In this document: in pieces, positions 20,442-32,300 of the stretch | Layout: each line of letters begins with the position of its first letter | Numbering within the stretch: the first letter of the stretch is position 1 | Source: Pinus tabuliformis | Lineage: Eukaryota > Streptophyta > Pinopsida > Pinales > Pinaceae | NCBI GenBank assembly: GCA_031772625.1 | Contig: CM062815.1 | Coordinates: 607,555,918-607,619,917, forward strand | Reading direction: 5' to 3' | Length of the DNA: 64,000 nt | Notes under the pieces: model-generated | Seen by the model: the letters and a program-made list of their open reading frames with translations, nothing else | Database searches by the model: none | What the model was told of the DNA's origin: nothing | Made by a program: the position numbers and the translations under genes

Positions 20442-22570
20442 TGGTGAGCTCCAGTATTGTAGCAATAATGCTACAACTCCTGGGGCTTCCTGTCTCTCAT
20501 TTTATCAACTCGGTAGTTCGTACAAACTTGGAAGCGACGGTGCTGTATGCACAAGTACTAGCTCTTGTCGCAGTTGTCACTTGGTCAGCTGGCACAAGTC
20601 CGCTAGGGCTCAAGCCAACTTCTATAGGCTCTCAGAAGAAGCTTGCTAATTGATGGACGAAAGCTAATCTCAAAGGAAAGCTACTTTACTTGACAAAAAT
20701 GAACTGAAAGCAAATCAAAGCATGTAAACGTGGGAAACCCTAATTTAACTAGTCTAACCTCTATAATGCAAAGAATGTGAAGGAAACTTCTACCAATGCT
20801 GCTATTACCTCTAATAAGTGAAAATGCATGGATCTAAGCTGCTTGCATCATAAAAGACATGTTTTTGTATTTTTCCTTTAAGTGTGTGGAATGATTGTGA
20901 TTGTGTGCTAATTAGGGTTTGGTTGTGCAGATGGAATGGAGAAGGAAGGAGAATGTGGGACAGGTTGGGAAGGCTAGGAGAGGTCCCTAGGGATCCTTAG
21001 CATCCATCCACAGAGGTTCCTCACATTCAGAAGCTCAACAACTGAGCAAGTGGCCTCCTACAGGATGTCTGCAGGGGATCCTACAGGATACTTAGAGGTT
21101 TCTACAGGATGTCTATAAACTGCTACAGGATGACCTACCGTGAGTGTTTGAAGAGATGGAGGAGTGATGGAATGGTAGGGGGAGATGTGCAAGGTGGGAA
21201 TGAGGCTGGTGATGGCTCTAGAAGTGGAGGAATGAGATGAGAAATGAGTGTAGGGGGTAGGTTGGAAGATAGAGGGCTAGGTCAACAAAAGGCTAGGAAA
21301 TGAAGTTACGTGAGGAGTGGAAGGCTTTGGGAGATAACAGAGTGCGGTAAAGGTCGAGGAGATGTGATGCATGCGTGATCAAGATGGAGAATGAAGTAAT
21401 GGACGAGAGAGGGCAGTGCAAGTGAAACGAATGCTTATGACTGTTACCAAACCGAAAATGCATTAACCTAAACTACCTGTGCTTGTAAATTCAATGAACA
21501 GCAATCCAAAACGCGAAGGAGAATGTGCATGAAGCTATGTTAAAGGAGCGTGGTGCAGGTGTGAATGACAAGGAAGCATCTAACGTAACATGACTGTGTT
21601 TGCAGTAATCATGAGATAAAGGAATGCGTGTTTTTGGTGGTTAGTCATGGACTGCACCCCAATCCCAAATGAGATGGCAATGAGCCTTAACAACCCTTTT
21701 TGTTGGAGCTCCAATGGACTATATCTATCCTCTGCTACACTAAACAACTGTGAACAAACTCACCATAAGAAAATCCTATCTAACTCGTGAAAAAGACCAA
21801 CTTAACAACCTGTAATTCGAATTGCATGTGCAAATAAAAAGCTCAAAGTGCTGAAATGAAATGGAAACAACACTACAGCAAAGGGGATCTATGGCTCTCA
21901 GGTTGGGCCCTAACCTGAGAGCTATAGTCTCCTTAAGAAACTCAGAACTAGATCACAAACTGCCTTCTTTATTCATAATCTGATGTTATGCCAAATTGGC
22001 TTACAAAAAGGAACGAAAACTGAACTGTGCTCCAAAATTACAATAGCAATACGAGAGTTTCAACAACATATCCACGGCTAAGGCCTCTATACTTATACAA
22101 AAACGATGATCCAACAAGTGTCCTTGATTTTAGAAGCTCGGCTGTCCAACTAGAGTTTAACTGCTGATCCTGTAGGACGGTCATAACTGCTGTTCCTGTA
22201 GAGCAGTTTATAACTGCTGTTCCTGTAGAACAGCTGGCTGCTTCTTAAGCTCGGAGGGGAGATGGATTGGAGCTCGGAGTTCTTTGTGGGAATCACGAGG
22301 AATGTCCCAAGACCGTGGACATCCTCTCCTAAAAACCAGCAGTGCCACCTCATTGTCTCTTTATCTCCTTTTTCGTTGTCTCTTGCTCCCTTTTAATGCC
22401 AAAACTTGGAATCATAATGCATTAGTCACGTAGATAAAGTGCCTAGCCTTCTTCCTACAAACAACATGAATAAACTAAGAAATGCATGCATAAGCAATAA
22501 AAAATGAATGGTTTGAGCAAGTAGAATAGGCCAAAATGAGCCCAAATTGTACCAAAATTGGGGCTCATCA
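20442..22570 (-). repeat. 5' LTR of element B
   Basis: 2,129 bp, same length as the other LTR. On minus it starts TGATGAGCCCC and ends CTCACCA. TATA-like box TATAAGTATA at 22097-22088 and AATAAA at 21973-21968 (both minus) give a plausible U3-R-U5. CTACAGGA words at 21056-21140 and TCCTGTAG words at 22164-22231. Confidence 0.95.
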
Positions 22571-22575
22571 TCTAC
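22571..22575. repeat. target site duplication of element B, right copy
   Basis: TCTAC, identical to 8468-8472. Confidence 0.93.
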
Positions 22576-22960
22576 CAAGGTAGACTTGGGAATGGATGGG
22601 GAGACCTGCATTGCAATGGTCTCTGATTCAGCTAAGGATGGTGAATCAGTAGGAGATCATCCCCATGGGGTGGTTGCAGGGGGTGACTGTGGATATTGAA
22701 GGTAAGAGTGTGCTAGCTGACTTTGAAGTAATAGAGATAGTGGATGACAACAACCCCTATCCTGCGCTCCTAGGAATTGAATAGGCTACTGATATGAACA
22801 GGGTAATCAACCTAAAGAAGCGAAAAATTATATTTGAGAAGAAATCGCTATGCATAGTAGTACCGCTAGATCCTGTTGAATGATCGCACTACATTGAACT
22901 AATACAAGATTATGAGAGCGATGAAGATCTGGACTATATCTATAAGATAACAGTGTGAGA
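22576..22960 (+). pseudogene. protease region of element A, 3' half
   Basis: Continues the protease frame from 8467: after the active site come TWEWMGRPALQW, MGWLQGVTVDIEGKSVLADF (about 22660-22720) and DDNNPYPALLGIE (about 22745-22783), the second conserved part of retropepsins (ALLG). Several stops interrupt it. Together with 8084-8467 it forms one protease split by element B. Confidence 0.78.
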
Positions 22961-23039
22961 CTGAGATTGGGTGAATCCCATTGCGGATGGATGAATTACA
23001 TGGGATTGCGAGAGTTCCTGCACCTCGGACTCTGATGAA

Positions 23040-23819
23040 GAGTTAGAATGCTGGCAGAATCGGTTACATGAAGTGACTATGCTGAACTGCAACATGATGA
23101 CCCAGTCGTTGCGCTGTGTGTCCTCAAAGGTAAGAAATATGCCTACGTATGATGGCTTGAATGAGGTAGATATCTTTTTCGATTCATTTGAAAGGGATGT
23201 ACCTGGAAAGCAACGCTTCTAGGTGTTGGACTGGGCACTGCGTGCTATGCCCACAAGATGGTGGGGTACGCATAAAGGAAGCTTTGATGATTGGCGTGAA
23301 TGTAGGAGGATGATGAGAACACGATTTGGAAAGCCTAAGATGCGAATGACAAACAAGTATGATGGGTAGGATGATCCGAGTGCACATTTGGCCAAATGGG
23401 CCCAGGCTTATTGAGAAAAGCCCCAACCTGAATGGGTGCACTTCTTCTGTCACACCTTGGACGTCGTCCCGATGAATTGGTACGTAGAAACAAAGCTCCA
23501 CCATGGTACAAGTGAATGGGATATTCTGCGTGAGGGATTCATAGTGACATTCAGTTTCGAAGATGGGTTTGACTGTGTCAATGAGGTGCTACAAGAGGTG
23601 AAAGAAGCAATCCTTGGGATACTGCAAGATCCTTTGGACTTGATTCAGCTTGAGTGGGCTACTCAGCTAAGTCATGCATTGGAATGCTATAACATGACCG
23701 CTGAAGAAGAAGATGAGGATCTGCAGAAGATTAGCATTTCGGAAACAAAGGGCCACTGTGAGGTGGAAGGAACGCAAATCAAGAATCTTAATATAACTAT
23801 GCCATTGAAAACAAAATAG
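23040..23819 (+). pseudogene. second gag-like domain between protease and RT, element A
   Basis: One frame is mostly open (with a few stops) from about 23040 to 23819. The segment 23140-23345 has the look of a retrotransposon gag/capsid domain: PTYDGLNEVDIFFDSFERD, then RAMPTRWWGTHKGSFDDW and MMRTRFGKPKM. After it come HTLDVVPMNWYVETKLHHG and an acidic tail (TAEEEDEDLQKI). A gag-type fold inside pol, in addition to the gag at 6711, is unusual. It may be an integral part of this family's pol rather than an acquired gene. Function unknown. Confidence 0.65.
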
Positions 23820-24792
23820 GTAAACATTGGTATGGAGGTAGAACCCAAATTCGTAAATATTGGAGATTACTACGATGACACGATGGTGGATAAGGTCGTT
23901 GAATTGCTCCGCGAATACCAAGATTTATTCCCTACCAAGTTTTATGGATCTAAAGGGGATAATCGGGGACTTGGGTGTTATGAAGATCACATTGAATCCT
24001 GACGCGAAGCCAATTAAGAAAATACCTTACTGTCTCAATCTAAAGTATAAGGAGAATGTCCACTTACATCTAGACAAGATGCTTGCAACAAGAATCATTG
24101 AGCCCGTGGAAGAATCTGATTGGGTAAGCCCAATGGTGGTATAGGAGAAGAAGCAAAAGGATGAAATAAGGATATGCGTGGATCTCAGAAAGCTGAATGA
24201 CGCTTATGTACATGATCCTTTCTCGACTCTGTTCACTGATGAAGTGTTGGACAATGTAGGTGGCCAGGAAACATATTCCTCCACTGATGAGTTTTGGGGA
24301 TACCACCATATCAAAATCACGCCGGAGGATAGGAGTAAGACAACCTTCGTGACTAAGTGGGGTTGTTTTCAATACACTGTAATGTCATTTGGGCTGAAGA
24401 ATGCACCTGCGATCTTCTCACGCGTAGTTTTTGCTGCATTCAAGGAATTTATTCATAAGTTCCTGGAGGTATACTTTGATGACTAGACTGTGTTTGGGCT
24501 GGTAAAACGCCATGTAGCAAGCTTGCGCCTGATGCTGGATACCTATCAAAGATACCAGATCATGCTCAATCTAAAGAAGTGTCTATTTTGTGTTCCTTTT
24601 GGGACCCTGTTGGGTCATGTGGTTTGCAGACAGGGACTGATGGTAGATCCCACGAAGATCATGGTGATACTGAACTTGGAAGCACCGAGGAGTGTGAAGC
24701 AGCTGCACGCTACCTTAGGACACACGGGATATTACATAAAGTTTATCAAAGGCTATGCCCAGATCACCACACCTACGGATAGATTCTTATAA
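23820..24792 (+). pseudogene. reverse transcriptase, element A
   Basis: Reads from about 23860 (VVELLREYQDLFPTKF) through RICVDLRKLNDAYVHDPF (about 24170-24220), STDEFWGYHHI (about 24280), QYTVMSFGLKNAPAIFSR (about 24370-24420) and the active site VYFDD (about 24468-24483) to LGHTGYYIKFIKGYAQI (about 24717-24770). Stops and at least two frameshifts (about 23925 and 24000). The Trp after YFDD has become a stop (TAG). Both Asp of the FDD box and the Asp of the first motif remain. Confidence 0.87.
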
Positions 24793-25350
24793 AAGGATGT
24801 CACATTCTACTGGAATGAGGACTGTAAGAAGATCTTAGATATACTGAAAGAAAAGATGGTCACTGCGCCGATTCTAGTCTTCCTGGATTGGAAGAAGCAA
24901 TTTTATGTACATGTTGATGCATCATGTATAGCGCTGGGAGTATTACTGACACATGTTGGTGGAGGAGACTTGGACCATCCTATCATGTTCGCAAGCTTAA
25001 GACTATCCAAAGTGGAGAAGAACTATTCTACCACCAAGCGCAAAGGGTTAGCCATGGTGTATGCGCTCCAGAAGTTTAGGCACTACTTGCTGCGAGGCCA
25101 TTTTAAGATGTATACAGATCATTCTACACTGAAGTACCTGGTCAATAAGCTTGTGTTGGGGGGGAGAATCTGTAGGTGGCTCTTATTGTTCCAGGAGTAT
25201 GATTTTGAAGTTATTGTGAAGCCTAGATGACTGAGCGTGGGACTAGACCATCTATTGCACATTGAAATAGGGGAAGAGCCCACTAATTTGAAGGAAGGAT
25301 TACCTCATGCGCAGCGATTTGCAGTGTGCATCATGGATGGTCATTTTGAG
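24793..25350 (+). pseudogene. RNase H, element A
   Basis: Begins after a TAA following DRFL. Shows HVDASCIALGVLLTH (about 24910-24955), RLSKVEKNYSTTKRKGLAMV (Glu region has Lys in place of the expected Glu in TTxxE), LLRGHFKMYTDHSTLKYLVN (about 25090-25145) and RWLLLFQEYDFEV. Gypsy RNase H removes the RNA strand during cDNA synthesis. Stops near 25230 and 25362. Open for 124 codons at 24856-25230. Confidence 0.85.
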
Positions 25351-25439
25351 GATTCAATATAATTCCTGATGACAAGAACTGTCCCAGAAGGATACATTTT
25401 CCAGTAGAAGAAGGAATTAGTGGTGCGTGTGGTAGAATC

Positions 25440-26211
25440 TTTTGTCATTGTTGGGCATCTATACAAAATAGGTCCTGATGAGATATTGTGATGATATGTA
25501 CCTGAGTCTGAAAGAAGCAACATCCTCGCAGACGCTCATGGGGGCACTGCGGGAGGACATTATGCAAGAAAAGCAACCGCGCAGAAGATTCTACGCACAG
25601 GGTTGTGGTGGCCAACCCTCCATCAGGACTCAAAAGCATATTGCAAGGCATGTGATGTGTGTCAAAGGACTGGCAGACCATCGCGAAGGGATGAGATGCC
25701 TTTGAATCCATAGATGATGTTGCAACCCTTTGAGAAATGGGTGATAGATTTTGTGGGACCCATTCAGCCCCAAGGAAAGACGGGAGCAAGGTACATTATC
25801 ACCGCAATGGAGTATTTGACTTGTTGGGCGGAGGCACAACTTGTGAAGGATTGCACAAGTGCAACCACTACAAAGTTCCTCTTTGAGCATGTACTAACGT
25901 GATTTGGCTGTCCAAAGATCTTGATGAGTGATCGTGGTACACACTTTCTGAATGAGACAATCAGCGCGCTGACGAAGGAATTTCAGGTATACCCCTAGAA
26001 GAGCACGCCTTATCACCCATAGGAAAATGGGATGTTGGGAGCATTCAATAAAGTACTAGAAAACATGCTGACCAAGGTTTGCAATGCTCAGCGAAGTGAT
26101 TGGGACCTACGCATACCTGTGGTACTATGGGCTTATCGAACGACATGCAAGAAGTTGACTGGACAAACCCCCTTTAGGCTTGTCTATGGTGTTGAAGCGG
26201 TAATGCCTATG
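25440..26211 (+). pseudogene. integrase zinc domain and core, element A
   Basis: HHCC domain (HGGTAGGHYA-like at about 25538, CDVCQRTG at about 25650), then IDFVGPIQPQG (first Asp, about 25747), [12 protein letters not shown] (second Asp, about 25922). The catalytic Glu position in the HPQANG-x-E motif reads Gly ([10 protein letters not shown] at about 26027), so the triad is broken. Several stops. The open end [10 protein letters not shown] is cut by element C at 26211 and continues at 28973. Confidence 0.85.
26207..26211. repeat. target site duplication of element C, left copy
   Basis: CTATG, repeated at 28968-28972. Confidence 0.85.
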
Positions 26212-27391
26212 TGATGACACCTAAACTTCTTTAATGCAATAAATTTGCATTTTTACATAATTTATGCGTGGAACTGTGGGTTATGGGCCCATGTACATAT
26301 ATATCGGAAGCCTTTTAATATGCAAATTTCACAATAAACCTCACCAATCATCGTCAGCCTTCTTTGAACATTTATGGCCGAAACCCAAATAAAAGTTAAC
26401 CCTCTTTGATAACATATTAAGTCTACGAGAAATGTTAACTCACACACATGTCCACGCGTGATTACCGTCCGATCAATCAACCAATGGATGGTCTTGATTG
26501 CCGAAACCCTCATCGCATCCATTTTTGGAATTAATAGTCGCGCTTGTTTGCACGTCATATGCATCCAATCTCCATTAAACAAACGGTCCGATCACCCTAA
26601 AGTTTCAATTCCTTTGGATGATTTTATTGAGTCCACTAGCCAAGATAACTTGCTCGCAGGTTTCCATGTGATCACCGTGGATCTCCTCCCATCGAATGGC
26701 TACGATGTTTCCTCCACCATTCCTCTTCCATCGTTATTATACATTGATCTAGCTGATCCAACGATTTCCGCTGTGTTGATCAATCAACTCTAGTTACGAT
26801 TGAAAACTCTCCTCCATCATTGATCTTCTCAAATCCAATGGTTATTGAGTAGTCACTAATTGATGGAATTCATATTACACACACATTCAACTCTGCCTTA
26901 CTTGTTTAAGGCAAAGTTCATAGGAACTTCGTCTTACACTCGCACATACAATTATCAATTTATAGTATAGAATATATATATAAAGACACAGACACACAAA
27001 ACCCAGATTACACGTAGATGTATAATAACGCGCATAATTCAATTATATACAGAACTCAGTTATAGGCTAAGGCCTCATGTCCAAATCACAAATTTCCCTG
27101 CGACTACATTGTATCCTTTCTTCCCCTATTTCACACAACATAAACTCTCTTATATAGGAAATTACAAAGGGAGGGATCGTTTACGATACATGAGTTTCTC
27201 CCATAATCGCTCAATCAAATCCCCTAAATCTCTCTATGGCAGATAATTACATTAAATCAAGCCTTATCAATTCCATCAATTTAGATCTGTTTGAACAGAA
27301 TTTGCCCTGTTTTACAATGATTGTCCACGTTTCCCCTTTCATAGCTTAAAATTTCAATTTTGATTAAGGGTGGTCAGATTCTCCTGCATCA
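26212..27391 (-). repeat. 3' LTR of element C
   Basis: Starts TGATGACAC and ends CTGCATCA on +. Matches 27759-28967. Contains a distinctive TATATATATAAAGACACAGAC stretch near 26970-26990 that could hold a TATA box on either strand. Short ORFs here are not supported as genes. Confidence 0.87.
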
Positions 27392-27758
27392 GACTCCCGA
27401 GGTACAAAAATTTATGGCCTCCTGGTCATACGCTTTCTCCATCGCTTAGCAATTCTACCCACATTCTCTGTGGAATTTCCTTTATGATCTTTCTATGAGC
27501 TACAACAATACCTCTACAGTCAGAAGTCCTCCTTGCTACATGATACCTCACCAATCTTCTCTCTTCTGAGCTTAGTCTTTTGGAATCCTTCTGGTTCTCT
27601 CTTCTTTGGAACCATATGAGCACTCCTTGCTTTAGGCTGCTACAAATCTTCTTCTGTCGCTTCCTGTACGACAATATAAAGACCACAAACTCTCCAATCT
27701 TCAACATAATTGTACCTCCTTCTGAACGTAGAATCTCCTTCTACTCTGATACCAAAAA
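27392..27758 (-). other. internal region of element C
   Basis: 367 bp. On minus it begins with PBS TGGTATCAGAG (27754-27744) and ends in a purine-rich tract (CTCGGGAGTC) before the LTR. It contains a 93-codon frame (27707-27426 minus), rich in Arg/Lys, with no motif I recognise. It may be a gag remnant or chance. Confidence 0.6.
27744..27754 (-). promoter_or_regulatory. primer-binding site of element C, initiator tRNA-Met type
   Basis: TGGTATCAGAG on minus, four bases inside the 5' LTR. Matches the common plant iMet primer site. Confidence 0.85.
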
Positions 27759-28967
27759 TGATGACAGCTAAATTGATTTAATGCAGCAAAGCTACATCTT
27801 TACATAATTTACGCATGGACCTGTGAGTTATGGGCCCACGTACATATATATTGGAATCCTTTTAATAGGCGGATTTCACAATAAACCCGACCAATCACCA
27901 TCGGCCTTCTTTGAACGTTTATGGCCGGAACCCAAATAAAAGTTAACCCTCTTTGATAACATATCGGGTCCACCAGAAATGTTAACCCACGCACATGTTC
28001 ACGCGTAATTACCATCCAATCAATCAACCAACGGACGGTCTTGATTGCCAGAACCCAACGAGGTTTTAATCCCATTGTATAAACCCTCATCACATCCGTT
28101 TTTGGAATTAACAGCCACATTTTTTGCATGCGATATGCATCTGATTGCCATTAAACGGATGGTCTGATCACCCTAAAGTTTCAACTCTTTCAAATGATTT
28201 TCTCTGGTTCGCTAGCTGAGATAACTTGCTCGCAAGTTTCCACGTGATCACCGTGGATCTCCTCCCATCGGACGACTATGATGTTTCCTCTGCCATTCCT
28301 CTTCCATTGTTATTATCCGTCGATCTAGCTGATCCAACGGTTCCCACTATGTTGATCAATCGACTCCAGTTGCAATTGAACACTCTCCTCCATCATTGAT
28401 CTTCTCAAATCCAATGGTTATTGAGTAGTTGCTGATTGATGGAATTCACATTACACACACATTCAACTCTGCCTTACTTGTTTAAGGCAAAGTTCATAGG
28501 AACTTCGTCTTACACTCGCACACACAATTATCAATTTATAGTACAAAATATATATATAAAGACATAGACACACAAAACCCAGATTACACGTAGATGTATA
28601 ATAACATGCATAATTCAATTATATACAGAACTCAGTTATAGGCTAAGGCCTCACGACCGAATCACAAATTGCCCTGCAACTACATTGTATCCTTTCTTCC
28701 CTTATTTCACACAACACAGACTCTCTTATATAGGAAATTACAAAGGCAGGGATCGTTTATGATCCAGGTGTTTCTCCCACAATCGCTCAATCCAATCCCC
28801 TAAATCTCTTTATGGCAGATAATTACATTAAATCAAGCCTTATCAATTTCATCAATTTAGCTCTGTTTGAACAGAATTTTCCCTGGTTTACAATGATTGT
28901 CCATGTTTCCCCTTTCAAAGCTTAAAATTTCAATTTTGATTAAGGGTGGTCAGATGCTCTTCCATCT
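27759..28967 (-). repeat. 5' LTR of element C
   Basis: 1,209 bp, starts TGATGACAG on +. Its right end reads CCATCT where the other LTR has GCATCA, so the terminal CA is mutated. The TSD CTATG follows at 28968. Confidence 0.87.
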
Positions 28968-28972
28968 CTATG
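28968..28972. repeat. target site duplication of element C, right copy
   Basis: CTATG, identical to 26207-26211. Confidence 0.85.
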
Positions 28973-29361
28973 GAATATATTGCGCCTAGTCTGCGCATAG
29001 CGGTGCTCACAGGTGTGATGGATTAGGGAGCCGTGGAGGAAAGGCTCGCACAACTGAATGAGCTCGAGGAAGAGATATTTCTAGTTGGATTTCACCAACA
29101 GGTCAAAAAGCAGTGTGAAAAGTCATGGCATGATTAACACATTAAGCTGCACATATTTAAGGTAAGTGAGTTGGTTTTGTTACATGATAGTAAGTTTGAT
29201 AAATTTCCAGGGAAATTCAGGATGCAATGGTTAGGGCCCAATGTCATTAAGGAGATTACCAATGGAGGAGCGGTACAGCTGGTCAAATTAAATGGACAAC
29301 CCTTCCTAGGAAAGGTGAATGGTAGTCGCTTGAAGCCATACACCAGCGGTCTGACGATGTG
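28973..29361 (+). pseudogene. integrase C-terminus, element A
   Basis: Continues from 26211 in frame: EYIAPSLRIAVLTGVMD, one stop at about 29024, then FHQQVKKQCEKSWHD, SELVLLHDSKFDKFPGKFRM and a GPY-like motif reading WLGPNVIKEI (Tyr to Asn), then LVKLNGQPFLGKVNGSRLKPY, stop at 29359-29361. Confidence 0.82.
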
Positions 29362-32300
29362 ACTAGATGATGGTAGCATAGTCTTAGCACTCCATGTAGT
29401 TGAAAGGAGGCACGGGACTATAAATTACACTGCCCAGGTTGGGGAGCTACATGATTGGAGGTTTGTACGGAGCAAGGAAGTGTCACAGGGTCTGCGGTTG
29501 CGTGAAGGAAGCTGCGTTACCCAGGGAGAAATCATGCAGGTTAGTCAGAAAGTAACCATTAAAGTCACTATTCATGATTTGACGGTAGAAGTGAGGCCAA
29601 ATGGAGTGGGCGGTTGGCATTTAAGATGAAATTTATGGCTCACATCCTTGAAAATTTGCCACCAATCTGGCATTAATGAACCAAATTTTGGGGGAACAGT
29701 CAGATTCAAATTCAAAATGCCCTATAAATTACAAGCGGTTGTCTAGCAAAAAATACTTGGAATTTTGAGAATTGAGTTGTTGAGCTCTCAGGCACAGATG
29801 AACTAAGAATTCTTCGATGCTCTCAAAGAGACTCTCGCATTTGAAAACTTTCCAGAGACGTCACGAGCACTGTTAGAAAGCATTATGTTGGCACCCGAAG
29901 AAATTATAAATACCGAACAAGTAGTAGAGGAGCTAGCACAAGAAATGGAAATAGAGGCAAAAGTAGTTGCTCTGGAAGTGGCCGAAGTATTGGCAAAGGT
30001 CCCTAAATCACTGAGGATGCCGAGACCAAAGTTGACCCCAACTGAGGAAACCATGAAGGAAAAGAAAGGCAAGCAACCTACCATACCGGTGTACGCATCG
30101 CCAAGGAGAAACCCACCAAAACCCATTACACAGGAGAAAGGCAAGGCCATAAACTTAGAACTAGAGAAGCAAGACATTGAAGACATCCTGATGGACGATG
30201 AGGATGTGGGAGCTCTCCTTGCAAGCCTAAGACCAAGATACCAAAGGAAATAAATGAGAGAAATACTCCCCTACAAACCCCTCTACTGCCGGACAAAATT
30301 GTTTTTGACGGTTCGCGCTTGGCACAACTGCCGCTTCCGAAACTTGAAGACTGAGACTTGGTGGACCATGAGAAGTTCCCATACCTAGTGGCCGAGCAGC
30401 TGATGTGCCGCATCATTGATGCGAATACAGGAATGACCACATTGGAGCCGCAAAGGTGGCTCAAGGGAGTAGAAAAAGGCAGGGTTGCGCAACCTACTCT
30501 GGGTGTTGCACTACAACTGCACCCCGGTGACAATTTTTATCATCAATCAACTGTTGTGCTTAGTGCATGATGGGTATCTGTGGCTGGAGGAGTTGATACC
30601 CATCACAGATAGGTTGATTCATTGGATAATGCAACTTCCATATACAAGAGAGAATCCGGCCATGACCTTTGGCGGAAAAGGTGGTGAGTAGGATCTCGCA
30701 GAATCAATGAAGGAAAAATTTAAACTGGTGAAGAATCCGCGTGGGTACACTATATCCAACATCTGTGACCCCGCTGTGAAGGTAGCCACACAGATCTTAG
30801 TGTGGAAGGTGATGAGGAAGTTTCACACCGATGAGGTGCTGGCACCTGTCATCGCGCTTGCAGCAAAGTGCGCTGAAGGAGTCTAGTTCAACTGGTCGGA
30901 TTACCTTTGCGGAGAGTTCCTGGTGAACTACCGTGAAGCACAAGAGCTCAAAAAGACATTCTGTTAGGCCCCTACACTAGTAGTATAGGGGCCTAACATG
31001 CACGTTCCACTATGCATGGCTCTTGCTGTCGATTGTGCTGGTGGTGTGGGAGCCACCAAAGGATAGCCATTTCCCTTTAGTAGCACCAGACCTCCCAGAA
31101 GTAATGAATTATACTTCACTGTGGGTGACCAAGGGCATGCAGCGAGTCAAGGACAACAAGATCTTTTAGATCTTGAGAGAGATGAACATCCGGATGGCCA
31201 TCAATCACAAACCACGATTATCCCCTACAGTGTACACCACCCTATAGGGCTACGTTGAATTAAAATCTGACTTTCATCAAGTATCCATCAGGGCGTCGAA
31301 GGACCCTGCGTAGAATCAATGGCCAGTAGAGTGGCGCACTACCACGAATTTTGTGGTGGGTTGGAGCAAGTCTGCCGTGCAAAAGAAGAAGGAGGAGGCC
31401 AAGCTTAAGATGGCACAGCTGGCCAAAAAGAGGAAAAAGGAGGCCACTGATAAGGCCTAGGCAGAGCACGAGGCTGCGCAACAGATAGGTGGGATAGAGC
31501 AGGGCTCTAACAAAGGCACGAGGTCACCTTCACCTGAGATAGAGGAAGAAATAGAATAGCATGGCGTGGAACCTTAAGAGACGTTAGCCTACATGAAGCA
31601 CCCAAGAGAGCTGGAGAAGGGAGGGTCCAAGAAGAAATCAAAGGCGACCAAGACCTCATTGGACCCCATCACATTAATAGAGGGTGATTTACATGATATC
31701 GGTGACACAGTCAGGGATGTCACTGCGGAGGCCCTGCAACAATTTGAACAACAATAGTAGATCATCTTGGGGGCTATCCAAACAGGGTTGCAGGAGTTGC
31801 AGACCCGCATGTCACAAGCTAGCACGGTGTCTACTAGCTTGGCTATTAGCACTTTAGAGGCTGTCGATATGCTGTGCGTGAAGGCTTCCAGTGCGATAGT
31901 GCTATTGAATGGAGCACTAACTATAGATAATGAGGCTGAAAGGCCCACTGTCAGCGCCCTAAAGGGAGTAGGGTTGAACCTAGCAGTGCTCCCATGTGAG
32001 GCACTCCGCCTCTTGTAGGATGGAGTAATTACAGACCTAAGGGCCTGAGAGCACCGTGCCCTCCAAGTGATCAGTGAACAATGGATCAACAACGAGCAGA
32101 TGGCCCTATAGCGAAATGATTCCATTGCCACTGAGACCGAGGTGACCAATCAGAGTAAGTAGATTATGTAGGTCATTGAGGAGGCATGCTGAATGGTCCC
32201 ATAGTTGGCCATTCCGGAGGAGGAGCTAGTTGAGGTACACATCTGCAAGTTTGCCATAGGGGTGAGCGACACTCGGACTGAGATGGTGCGAGTTTAGTTG

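Larger units (their letters stand above)
8473..22570 (-). mobile_element. Ty3/gypsy element B (Athila/Tat-like), nested in A
   Basis: About 14.1 kb. Two 2,129-bp LTRs (8473-10601 and 20442-22570) differ at roughly 30 positions by eye, about 1.5 percent. A perfect 5-bp TSD TCTAC, a perfect tRNA-Asp-type primer site and a G-rich polypurine tract are present. On minus, the order is LTR, PBS, leader with minisatellite, single-frame gag-pol, repeat-bearing spacer, 681-codon accessory ORF, polypurine tract, LTR. It is the youngest element here by LTR similarity. Only three in-frame stops separate its gag-pol from an open reading frame, and none of the catalytic residues I checked is lost. Confidence 0.95.
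26212..28967 (-). mobile_element. non-autonomous LTR retrotransposon C, nested in A
   Basis: LTRs of 1,180 bp (26212-27391) and 1,209 bp (27759-28967) flank only 367 bp of internal sequence. TSD CTATG is perfect. On minus the internal part starts with an iMet-type primer site. No gag or pol domain. It lies inside A's integrase, whose frame (VMPM to EYIAPSL) rejoins exactly when C is removed. The LTRs differ by roughly one base in eight over the first 300 bp, less further in, plus a 30-bp indel, so it is fairly old. It must have been mobilised by an autonomous relative (inference). Confidence 0.88.
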
